Origin: DATKSS01 sp049582065
GTDB lineage: Bacteria > Chloroflexota > Dormibacteria > Dormibacterales > Dormibacteraceae
NCBI GenBank assembly: GCA_049582065.1
Contig: JBAUTF010000343.1
Location: 1-6,436 of the forward strand
DNA length: 6,436 bases
Direction: 5' to 3'
The notes under the pieces were generated by a model that was given only the letters and a program-made list of their open reading frames with translations, had not been told where the DNA came from and did no database searches. This document shows, piece after piece, positions 1-6,037 of this stretch. Positions within the stretch are counted from its first letter, which is position 1; every line of letters begins with the position of its first letter. Both the position numbers and the translations under genes were made by a program.

Positions 1-1698
1 CACGAACGCGGCGTTGTACATCTCGTCGAAGTAGTACTTGTGCTCCAGGAGGCGCTGTGCCCAGGGGAAGCGGGCGCTCCAGGGTCGCATCCGCAGCGCG
101 CCGACGAAGAGGCCGGCGGCGACGACCCTGGTCACGAGGCCGACCACCACCGCGGCCGTGGTCTCCTCCCAGTGCACCGGACCGACCGACGAAGCGAGGA
201 AGTCTGAGACCGCTGAGGGCCCGATGCCCAGGGCGCGCGTCTGGATGAACCCGCCGACCACCGCGAGCACTGCGAGGATGGCAACCGGGACCAGCATCAC
301 CATCGGCGCCTCGTGCGGGCGCTCGACCGGGCGCTGCGGCGACGGCTTGCCCGCGAACGCGAGCCACCACATGCGGCCGGTGTAGAAACCGGTCAGCAGG
401 GCGGTGATCGCGCCGACACCCCACACGACCAGGCCCAGCGTGCCGGGCCGCGAGAAGGCGAGACCGAGGATCTGCTCTTTGGAGAAGAAGCCGACGAAGG
501 GGATCACGCCCACGAGAGAAAGGCAGCCGACCAGGAACATGATCGAGGTGGGCCGGAGCTGCCGCCACAGCCCTCCGTACTTGCGCATGTCCTGCTCGTC
601 GTGCATCGCGTGGATGACGTTGCCGGCGGCCATGAAGAGCAGGGCCTTGAAGAACGCGTGAGAGAGCAGGTGGAACAGGCCGGCCGAGTACGCGCCGATG
701 CCGACGGCCAGGAACATGTAGCCGATCTGGCTCATGGTCGAGTACGCGAGCACGCGCTTGATGTCGGTCTGCACGATGGCGATGGTCGCCGCGAACAGCG
801 CTGTGACCGCGCCGATGATCGCCACCGCGTCGTGGGCGTAGGTGGCGACGTCGTAAATGGGGTGCATGCGGGCGACGAGGTAGACGCCGGCCGTGACCAT
901 CGTCGCCGCGTGGATGAGGGCGCTCACGGGCGTGGGTCCTTCCATGGCGTCGGGCAGCCAGGTATGGAGCGGGATCTGGGCTGACTTGGCGACCGCGCCC
1001 ACCAGGAGGAGGAATGCGGCCAGCTCCAGGCTTGGGCTCTCGCTGAGCTTGGGGCCATAACCGTTTGCAGAGCACCCGCCACAGAAGACGGCTGCATAGG
1101 TCACGGAGTGGAACTGCACGAACAGGACGATCGTGCCGAGGATCATGCCGACATCGCCGATCACGTTCATCACGAACGCCTTTCGGGCCGCGAGCACGGC
1201 GGAGCGGCGCTGGTACCAGAAGCCGATCAGGAGATATGAGCTGAGGCCGACCATCGCCCAGCCGATGATCAGGAACACGAAGTTCCCTGCCAGCACGAGC
1301 AGCAGCATCGAGAAGATGAAGATGTCCATGTAGGCGAAGAAGCGGGCGTAGCTCGGGCCGTCCTCGTGGGCCATGTAGCCGACCGAGTAGGTGACGATCA
1401 GGCCGCCGACCCCGGTGATGACAAGGCACATGAAGATCGACAGGTTGTCGACCAGCAGGTTGAACGGAACATCCAGCGAGCCGCTCTTGATCCAGGTCCA
1501 GTACGTGAAGTCGGCGTTGACCTTGTTGAGGAAGAGGTTGAGCGTGCATATGAAAGAGGCCCAGACCGCAACGGGCCCCACGATCACCGTGAACCTCCGC
1601 GGCAACCTCCATCCACGTCCGGCCAGCAACAGCGCCCCTGCCGCCGGGAACAGCAGCACGAGGAGCGTGATCGCCTGGGACGAGGTGAGCGTGCTCAT
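1..1698 (-). CDS. nuoL: NADH-quinone oxidoreductase subunit L (NuoL), 3' end cut off by the window
   Basis: NuoL is the distal antiporter-like proton-pumping subunit of the complex I membrane arm. The frame is open from the ATG at 1698 to position 1, giving 566 residues; family members usually have about 610-650, so the C-terminal amphipathic helix region lies outside. Visible motifs are the N-terminal block FFAYMDIFIFSMLLLVLAGN (residues 119-138), GLSSYLLIGFWY (151-162), Lys238 in VAKSAQIPLHTWLPDAM, His263 in ALIHAATMVTAGVY, TDIKRVLAYSTMSQIGYMF (311-329), His347 and Lys351 in SHAFFKALLFMAAGN, and GFFSKEQIL with Lys407. These match E. coli Lys229, His254, His338, Lys342 and Lys399 in spacing, apart from a five-residue insertion before Lys238. 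Oddities are Ala148 in place of the TM5 glutamate and a CxxC pair (206/209) in the inserted loop. The start overlaps the nuoK stop as ATGA. nuoM is expected next, beyond position 1. Confidence 0.97.
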   Translation of the reverse strand, partial: MSTLTSSQAITLLVLLFPAAGALLLAGRGWRLPRRFTVIVGPVAVWASFICTLNLFLNKVNADFTYWTWIKSGSLDVPFNLLVDNLSIFMCLVITGVGGLIVTYSVGYMAHEDGPSYARFFAYMDIFIFSMLLLVLAGNFVFLIIGWAMVGLSSYLLIGFWYQRRSAVLAARKAFVMNVIGDVGMILGTIVLFVQFHSVTYAAVFCGGCSANGYGPKLSESPSLELAAFLLLVGAVAKSAQIPLHTWLPDAMEGPTPVSALIHAATMVTAGVYLVARMHPIYDVATYAHDAVAIIGAVTALFAATIAIVQTDIKRVLAYSTMSQIGYMFLAVGIGAYSAGLFHLLSHAFFKALLFMAAGNVIHAMHDEQDMRKYGGLWRQLRPTSIMFLVGCLSLVGVIPFVGFFSKEQILGLAFSRPGTLGLVVWGVGAITALLTGFYTGRMWWLAFAGKPSPQRPVERPHEAPMVMLVPVAILAVLAVVGGFIQTRALGIGPSAVSDFLASSVGPVHWEETTAAVVVGLVTRVVAAGLFVGALRMRPWSARFPWAQRLLEHKYYFDEMYNAAFV

Positions 1699-2024
1699 CC
1701 TTTGAGCTCGCTGAGGTCGTCGACGTCCTCGACGTCCCGCGTGTGGAAGATGTCGACCAGGATCGCCAGACCGACCACCGCCTCGGCCGCCGCGACCGTC
1801 ATCGCCATCAGCGCGAACAGCTGGCCCTCGATGTTCTGGAGCTGGCGCGCGAACGTGACCAGCGTGAGGTTGACCGCGTTCAGCATCAGCTCGATGCAGA
1901 TGAGGATGACCAGCGGGTTTCGCCGTACCAGGACCCCCGCGGCGCCGATGGTGAAGAGCACGGCCCCGAGCAGCAGGAACCAGGAGGTGTCGAGCTGCGA
2001 TCCGCCGATGGTAAGGGTGCTCAC
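1695..2024 (-). CDS. nuoK: NADH-quinone oxidoreductase subunit K (NuoK)
   Basis: NuoK is a small three-helix membrane subunit, homologous to MrpC and mitochondrial ND4L, that carries part of the proton path next to NuoJ and NuoN. The product is 109 residues, close to the usual 100-105. Three hydrophobic helices lie at about residues 14-33, 37-59 and 69-92. The two essential membrane glutamates are present: Glu45 in CIELMLNAVNL and Glu81 in AAAEAVVGLAI. They are 36 residues apart, the same spacing as E. coli Glu36 and Glu72. The QLFALMAMTVAAAE segment before Glu81 is typical of the family. The start is GTG at 2024, inside a GTGA overlap with the nuoJ stop and without a clear Shine-Dalgarno, so translation is probably coupled to nuoJ. 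The N-terminus is about nine residues longer than in E. coli. The C-terminal tail is acidic. Confidence 0.97.
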   Translation of the reverse strand: MSTLTIGGSQLDTSWFLLLGAVLFTIGAAGVLVRRNPLVILICIELMLNAVNLTLVTFARQLQNIEGQLFALMAMTVAAAEAVVGLAILVDIFHTRDVEDVDDLSELKG

Positions 2025-2524
2025 CGGTCGTCGATCCGCCGGCGGCTCAGGTAGATGGCGCCGATGGCGGCGGTGAGCAGGAGGATGGACGTGAGCTCGA
2101 AGGGGTAGAGGTAGGTCGTGAACAGGCCGACCGCGATCGACTGCACCGTGCCGAAGACCGACATGTCGGTCTGGTCAGGCTGCCGGTACTGGATCCCCTG
2201 CAGCATCGTCCACATCAGCACGAGCAGCACGAGCATGAACAGCGCCGAGAGCCAGGACTGGAACCGCAGTCTGCCGCGGGCGGCCTCCCGGGCCGGTCCG
2301 AGCAGCGCGATCACGAAGAGGAACAGGACCATCACCGCTCCGGCGTAGACGATGATCTGGACGACGAAGACGAACTGCGCGCTCAGCAGCAGGAAGAGCA
2401 CGGAGAGCGCGAGCATCACGACCACCAGGCTGAGCACGCAGCGGATGGGCTCGCGGAAGGTGACGACGCCGACCGCCCCCAGGATCGCGACGGCGGCTGC
2501 GATGAAGAAGATCGCGATCGCCAA
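2021..2524 (-). CDS. nuoJ: NADH-quinone oxidoreductase subunit J (NuoJ), TTG start
   Basis: NuoJ is the ND6-like membrane subunit next to the quinone site, and its third helix is thought to change shape during coupling. From the chosen start the product is 167 residues, a normal length, with five hydrophobic helices at about 2-21, 28-48, 51-76, 91-110 and 135-160. The conserved TM3 segment VQIIVYAGAVMVLFLFV (55-71, with Tyr60) and the last-helix motif YPFELTSILLLTAAIGAIYL are clear. The frame stays open upstream to an ATG at 2782, but that 86-codon extension overlaps nuoI and reads as low-complexity Arg/Ser/Pro, so I reject it. The TTG at 2524 has GGGGAGG five bases upstream and puts the start right at the first membrane helix. 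A GTA valine codon at 2530 is not a start. The stop overlaps the nuoK GTG by 4 nt. The Shine-Dalgarno lies in one arm of the 22-bp palindrome. Confidence 0.93.
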   Translation of the reverse strand: MAIAIFFIAAAVAILGAVGVVTFREPIRCVLSLVVVMLALSVLFLLLSAQFVFVVQIIVYAGAVMVLFLFVIALLGPAREAARGRLRFQSWLSALFMLVLLVLMWTMLQGIQYRQPDQTDMSVFGTVQSIAVGLFTTYLYPFELTSILLLTAAIGAIYLSRRRIDDR

Positions 2525-2528
2525 AGCT

Positions 2529-2550
2529 ACCTCCCCACTAGTGGGGAGGT
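2529..2550. repeat. Perfect 22-bp palindrome across the nuoI stop and nuoJ ribosome binding site
   Basis: The half-site ACCTCCCCACT (2529-2539) is followed directly by its exact reverse complement AGTGGGGAGGT (2540-2550). In the nuo mRNA this could fold as a 9-bp GC-rich stem with a CUAG loop. The stem contains the nuoI stop codon (2540-2538, in the loop and stem junction) and GGGGAGG, the nuoJ Shine-Dalgarno. No U-run follows, so it does not look like an intrinsic terminator. It could be a translational control hairpin, an interspersed palindromic repeat, or a protein-binding site. Confidence 0.85.
2530..2536 (-). promoter_or_regulatory. nuoJ ribosome binding site, GGGGAGG
   Basis: On the minus strand GGGGAGG is followed by five bases (TAGCT) and then TTG at 2524. 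This is the strongest Shine-Dalgarno match seen at any junction here, and it decides the nuoJ start. It sits wholly inside the 22-bp palindrome and is complementary to upstream CCUCCCC, so it may be masked until ribosomes finishing nuoI open the stem. Confidence 0.8.
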
Positions 2551-3134
2551 CCGGCCGTCTTGCGGCTGGGGTGGGGAGGTGAACCCGCCAGGCGCGCCTG
2601 GACGTCAGGGGGAAGCGGCTCGAGCAGCCTCTCCTTGGTGTAGATGAACTTCTCGCGGCTGGTGTCCGACAGCTCGTACTCGGGGCCCAGCACGATCGCC
2701 TGCACCGGGCACGCGTCCTCGCAGTAGCCGCAGAAGATGCAGCGGAGCATGTTGATCTCGTACGTCTTGGCGTATCGCTCACCCGGCGAGACGCGCTTCT
2801 CGTCGGTGTTCTCGGCGGCGATCACAAGGATGCAGCCGACGGGACACGCCGCTGCGCACAGCTCGCAGCCGATGCACCGCTCGAGGCCGTTGTCGTAGCG
2901 CCGCAGGTAATGGCGACCCCGATAGCGCTCCGAACGAGGCGTCTTGTCTTCGGGGTACATGGTCGTGACCATGGGGCGGAAGCTCTCGGTCAGCGTCGTC
3001 TTGAGGCCCGCCGCCAGGGCCGCGATGTCGGACGCCACGCTCGGCGTCTTGCCCTTGGGGTGCGCGGGCACGCCCTCCGACGGGCCGCGCAGCGCAGCCG
3101 GGTGCTCAGGAAACTCTTCTTCGTTCTCGCCCAT
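2538..3134 (-). CDS. nuoI: NADH-quinone oxidoreductase subunit I (NuoI), 2x[4Fe-4S]
   Basis: NuoI is the TYKY-like ferredoxin subunit that passes electrons through clusters N6a and N6b toward N2 and the quinone. The product has 198 residues from the ATG at 3134. Two complete CxxCxxCxxxCP motifs are present: Cys87, 90, 93 and 97 (CIGCELCAAACP), and Cys132, 135, 138 and 142 (CIFCGYCEDACP). RYRGRHYL (70-77) and GERYAKTYEINMLRC (118-132) are family hallmarks. The ATG has AGGGG six bases upstream (3141-3145). A TTG at 3137, immediately after the nuoH stop, would add one residue and is less likely. About 40 polar residues precede the amphipathic membrane-associated segment, a longer N-terminus than in E. 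coli. The last 15 residues, GSPPHPSRKTAGPPH, contain a repeated PPH encoded by the GTGGGGAGGT repeat units and probably are not part of the conserved fold. Confidence 0.97.
   Translation of the reverse strand: MGENEEEFPEHPAALRGPSEGVPAHPKGKTPSVASDIAALAAGLKTTLTESFRPMVTTMYPEDKTPRSERYRGRHYLRRYDNGLERCIGCELCAAACPVGCILVIAAENTDEKRVSPGERYAKTYEINMLRCIFCGYCEDACPVQAIVLGPEYELSDTSREKFIYTKERLLEPLPPDVQARLAGSPPHPSRKTAGPPH
2571..2580. repeat. Third copy of the GTGGGGAGGT palindrome arm
   Basis: GTGGGGAGGT at 2571-2580 repeats the arm at 2541-2550 exactly, offset by 30 bp, a whole number of codons. Both lie in the 3' end of nuoI and there encode the repeated PPH of the C-terminal tail. In the mRNA this copy reads ACCUCCCCAC and could compete with the nearer copy for pairing with the nuoJ Shine-Dalgarno. 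The bases between the two copies (2551-2569) form an imperfect 7-bp hairpin with one mismatch. Confidence 0.7.
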
Positions 3135-3137
3135 CAA

Positions 3138-4151
3138 CTACCCCTGCACGGCCACCAGGACGATCCCGGTGACGATGACGTTTGCCATCGCGAGCGGCAG
3201 CAAAACCTTCCAGCCGAGGCGCATGAGCATGTCGTAGCGCAGGCGGGGGAATGTGCCGCGGACCCAAATGTATAGGAACAGGAAGAGCACGACCTTGAGG
3301 AAGAAGGCCAGCAGCGGTGGCACGACCCACAGGTACCAGCCGCCGAAGAAGAGCAGGGCGGCGAGGGCCGAGACCGTGATCATGTTCACGTACTCGGCGA
3401 GGTAGAACATCGTGAACTTGAGGCCCGAGTATTCGGTGAGAAAGCCGCCGATCAGCTCCTGCTCGGCCTCGGGCAGGTCGAAAGGTGCGCGGTTCGTCTC
3501 CGCGACCGCGGCCATCAGGTAGATCACGAAGCCGATCGGAGTGAGGATGATCAACGGGATCGGGCCGTGGTACCAGCCCCAGTCGACCGTGTACTGAACG
3601 ATGTCGCGCAGCCTCAGCGAGCCGACGATCATGAACGTGGGGACGAGCGAAAGTCCGAGCGCCATCTCGTAGCTGATGAGCTGGGCGGCGGAGCGCAGGC
3701 CCCCGAGCATCGAGTACTTGTTGTTCGACGCGTAGCCGCCCAGCACCAGCGCGTATACGTTCATCGCGCTGACGGCGAAGACGAGCAGGATGCCGATGTT
3801 GACGTCGGCGATCCAGTACTGGACGTTGTACCAGAGGCCGATCGGGATCACCGCCCAGGCCAGGAACGCCGCGCCCACCGCGATCATCGGCGCAAGGACG
3901 TAGACCACTTTGTCCGTGTCGGCCGGAACGATGCTCTCTTTCAGCGCGAGCTTGACGCCGTCGGCGGCAAGCTGCATCAGTCCGAACGGACCGACGCGGT
4001 TCGGGCCGGGCCGGCGCTGGATATGGCCCAACGCGACGCGCTCGAACCAGACCGTGTAGGCGGTGGCTGTCAACACGACGAACAGCAGCACCGCGGCCGC
4101 GACGACGACCACGACCCAATGTCCGACTGGGTCGTTGTAGAACTGCGTCAC
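3138..4151 (-). CDS. nuoH: NADH-quinone oxidoreductase subunit H (NuoH), GTG start
   Basis: NuoH is the ND1-like membrane subunit that forms much of the quinone chamber and connects the peripheral arm to the membrane arm. The product has 337 residues, a normal length, and is a hydrophobic multi-helix protein. The signature region begins with ERVALGHIQRRPGPNRVGPF (37-56) and continues through ADGVKLALKE (63-72). The second family signature runs from AETNRAPFDLPEAEQELIGG (217-236) to FYLAEY (249-254), with the acidic loop residues intact, including Glu218 and Glu228. SYE (160-162) and GTFPRLRYDMLMRLGWK (299-315) also match. The start is GTG at 4151, overlapping the nuoG stop as GTGA with no Shine-Dalgarno, so translation should be coupled to nuoG. 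An in-frame upstream extension to 5165 is only an open shadow of nuoG. The stop is TAG at 3140-3138, 3 nt before the nuoI ATG. Confidence 0.97.
   Translation of the reverse strand: MTQFYNDPVGHWVVVVVAAAVLLFVVLTATAYTVWFERVALGHIQRRPGPNRVGPFGLMQLAADGVKLALKESIVPADTDKVVYVLAPMIAVGAAFLAWAVIPIGLWYNVQYWIADVNIGILLVFAVSAMNVYALVLGGYASNNKYSMLGGLRSAAQLISYEMALGLSLVPTFMIVGSLRLRDIVQYTVDWGWYHGPIPLIILTPIGFVIYLMAAVAETNRAPFDLPEAEQELIGGFLTEYSGLKFTMFYLAEYVNMITVSALAALLFFGGWYLWVVPPLLAFFLKVVLFLFLYIWVRGTFPRLRYDMLMRLGWKVLLPLAMANVIVTGIVLVAVQG
3141..3145 (-). promoter_or_regulatory. nuoI ribosome binding site, AGGGG
   Basis: AGGGG lies in the last codons of nuoH, six bases before the ATG at 3134. It favours that ATG over the TTG at 3137 as the nuoI start. 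Confidence 0.55.
4111..4135. repeat. 8-bp inverted repeat just inside nuoH
   Basis: ACGACCCA (4111-4118) and TGGGTCGT (4128-4135) are exact reverse complements around a 9-nt loop. In the mRNA the stem would begin 16 nt after the first base of the nuoH GTG start, within codons 6-14. It may be a chance product of coding sequence, or a structure that slows initiation at a start lacking a Shine-Dalgarno. Confidence 0.4.
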
Positions 4152-6037
4152 GGGTGGGCGGGACCGGTGAGGACCGGCTGGGGCGCGGGTTCCGAGGACG
4201 GCGGCTGCGATAGGGCGGCAAGAGTCGGGACCCGGCCCGCGATCTCGCGTTGGATGGGAGAGATGCCGGCGTAATCGAAGGGGAGGCCAAGCGCCGAGCT
4301 CAGCTCGGACAGCACCTCCCAGGCTTCCTTGAGCGGCGGCGCGACGGCGATCGGAGGGCGCAGGAACTGGACCGTGCCTTCGAGATTCGCGTATGTGCCC
4401 TGGCGCTCCGCGAAGCTGGTCGCCGGCAGGAGCACGGCGGCGTTTTCGTATCCGGGGCGGGGGAGGTGGTCCGAGGCGGCGAGGAAGCGCACGGTCTGAG
4501 GGATGCCGTCGGTGGGTGGAGGGCCCCACACGAGCAGGGCCTCGACGCCGTCGAGCCTGTCCGAGCCGGCAACGCCGAGCGCCAGCGCGCCGCGCTCGTT
4601 CGTGCCGCGGTAGAGGGGCATGACCTTGCCGCCGACGGTCTCGGCCAGCTCCGCGCATGCCGCGGCCAGCTCCGCGGCGTCCTCGCCGCCTCGCCCGTCG
4701 CCGTAAAGGATCGCCACCGGCCCGCCCGGGCTCGCCAGCAGCTCGTGTGAGGCGAGCTTGCGCACCTCGGCCGCCGCCGCGCCCTTCTCGTTGCGGATGT
4801 GGATGGTGTCGTGGTGGCGGTCGAAGTCGACGCCCTCGGGGTGGACGACGATGAGCTTCGCGCCGCGCTTGGTGACCGCCTTCTTGACCCGCAGGTTCAC
4901 GATCGGGGCGTCGTCCTCGACGTCGGAGGCGACGATCACGATCACCTTTGCGTCGTCTATCTCTTTGATGCGCAGTGTGTCGCCGGCCGGTGCCGGAAGC
5001 GAGGTGCGGCCGTGCATCTTGATCTTCGCGCCCTTGAGCGGGCCGTCCAGCAGCTTCTTGAAGAGAAACGCCTCCTCGTTGGTGAGGTCCTGCGGCAGCG
5101 AGAGGCCGAGCCCGGCGCCTTTGCCCTTGATGCCCGCCGCCAGAGTGCTGATGGCATCGGCCCACGTGGCCCTCACGCCGCGCACCGAAGGGGTCCGCAG
5201 TCGCTCAGGGTCGTTCACGTCGGTGTAGTCGAACCGGCCCCGGTCGCAGATCCAGCCCTCGTCGATGTCGTCGTTCTCGCGCGAGGTGACCCGCACCAGC
5301 TGGCCGCGCCGCTGCCACTGGGTCACGCTGCAGCCGACCGCGCACTTGGAGCAGATCGTGGCGCTGTGGGTCATGTCCCACGGCCGCGACTCGAAGCGCC
5401 ACACGCGCGAGGTGAGGGCGCCCACCGGGCACAGGTCGATGATGTTGCCGCTGAAGTTGGACTGAAGCGGCTGGTCGAACTGGCTCGTGATGAACGTGTG
5501 GACACCACGCTCGCCGACGGTGAGCTCCTGCTCCCACGCCACCTCGTCGTAGTAGCGCGTGCAGCGGAAGCAGAGCACGCAGCGCTCGCGGTCCAGGGCG
5601 ATCTTCTCCGAAAGCGGGATCGGCTTCTTGAAGTGGAGGCGCGGGCCGTCGATGCGGCTGGTCGGGTAGCCATGGCGGAACGTGAAGTCCTGCAGGGGAC
5701 ACTCGCCGCCCTTGTCGCAGACGGGGCAGTCGAGCGGGTGGTTGACCAGCTCGAACTCGAGGATGTCCGCGCGAGCTGTGACGGCCATCGAGCTCTGCGT
5801 CTTGACGACCATGCCCTCTGCGACCGGGCGGATGCACGCCGCCTGCGCGATGGGCGGGCCCGGGGCGATCTCGACCAGGCACATTCGGCACGCACCCACG
5901 GGATCGAGCTTGTGGTGATAGCAGAACACGGGGATCTCGATGCCGAGATTCTTGGCGGCTTCGACGACGAGAGTGCCTTCGGGCACCGTCACGGCGTGGC
6001 CGTCGATGGTGAGCGTGACCATCTTGACGTCAGGCAT
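4148..6037 (-). CDS. nuoG: NADH-quinone oxidoreductase subunit G (NuoG), with N7 site and short C-terminal domain
   Basis: NuoG is the large iron-sulfur subunit of the NADH-oxidising arm, carrying electrons from NuoF toward NuoI. The product has 629 residues. Ligand sets read in order: [2Fe-2S] N1b at Cys39, 50, 53 and 68; N5 at His100, Cys104, 107 and 113 (HPLDCPVCDKGGEC); N4 at Cys153, 156, 159 and 203; and a CxxCxxxCx27C site at Cys229, 232, 236 and 264, which is the N7 pattern. The rest (about 265-629) is a molybdopterin-oxidoreductase-like domain. It is short: E. coli NuoG is about 900 residues and Thermus Nqo3 about 780. A Pro-rich tail (612-629) ends the protein. The ATG at 6037 is chosen because GAGGGGG lies 9 nt upstream; Met6 (6022) is a possible alternative. 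The start overlaps the nuoF stop by 8 nt and the stop overlaps nuoH by 4 nt. Confidence 0.97.
   Translation of the reverse strand: MPDVKMVTLTIDGHAVTVPEGTLVVEAAKNLGIEIPVFCYHHKLDPVGACRMCLVEIAPGPPIAQAACIRPVAEGMVVKTQSSMAVTARADILEFELVNHPLDCPVCDKGGECPLQDFTFRHGYPTSRIDGPRLHFKKPIPLSEKIALDRERCVLCFRCTRYYDEVAWEQELTVGERGVHTFITSQFDQPLQSNFSGNIIDLCPVGALTSRVWRFESRPWDMTHSATICSKCAVGCSVTQWQRRGQLVRVTSRENDDIDEGWICDRGRFDYTDVNDPERLRTPSVRGVRATWADAISTLAAGIKGKGAGLGLSLPQDLTNEEAFLFKKLLDGPLKGAKIKMHGRTSLPAPAGDTLRIKEIDDAKVIVIVASDVEDDAPIVNLRVKKAVTKRGAKLIVVHPEGVDFDRHHDTIHIRNEKGAAAAEVRKLASHELLASPGGPVAILYGDGRGGEDAAELAAACAELAETVGGKVMPLYRGTNERGALALGVAGSDRLDGVEALLVWGPPPTDGIPQTVRFLAASDHLPRPGYENAAVLLPATSFAERQGTYANLEGTVQFLRPPIAVAPPLKEAWEVLSELSSALGLPFDYAGISPIQREIAGRVPTLAALSQPPSSEPAPQPVLTGPAHP

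Noticed and set aside
313..984. Plus-strand open frame of 223 codons opposite nuoL
   Set aside because: It is rich in Asp, Gly, Arg, His and Glu, typical of the antisense frame of a hydrophobic membrane protein gene; nuoL is intact on the other strand.
1366..2076. Plus-strand open frame of 236 codons opposite nuoK and nuoL
   Set aside because: This is antisense shadow with no recognisable motif, while both minus-strand genes are complete in this region.
2529..2550. Palindrome as an intrinsic transcription terminator
   Set aside because: The stem is followed by AGCTTTGGCG, not a U-run, and it sits in mid-operon just before an essential co-transcribed gene.
2525..2782. Upstream extension of nuoJ to an ATG at 2782
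   Set aside because: It would overlap the conserved second half of nuoI and encode Arg/Ser-rich shadow sequence. The TTG at 2524 has an excellent ribosome binding site and gives the normal NuoJ length.
3106..4290. Minus-strand open frame of 394 codons across nuoH
   Set aside because: This is an out-of-frame shadow of nuoH; its translation is Arg/Pro-rich with no domain.
4152..5165. Upstream in-frame extension of nuoH to 5165, which would make a 675-residue protein
   Set aside because: The extra residues are low-complexity Arg/Gly/Pro sequence overlapping nuoG in another frame. NuoH homology starts just after the GTG at 4151, which forms a normal stop-start overlap.
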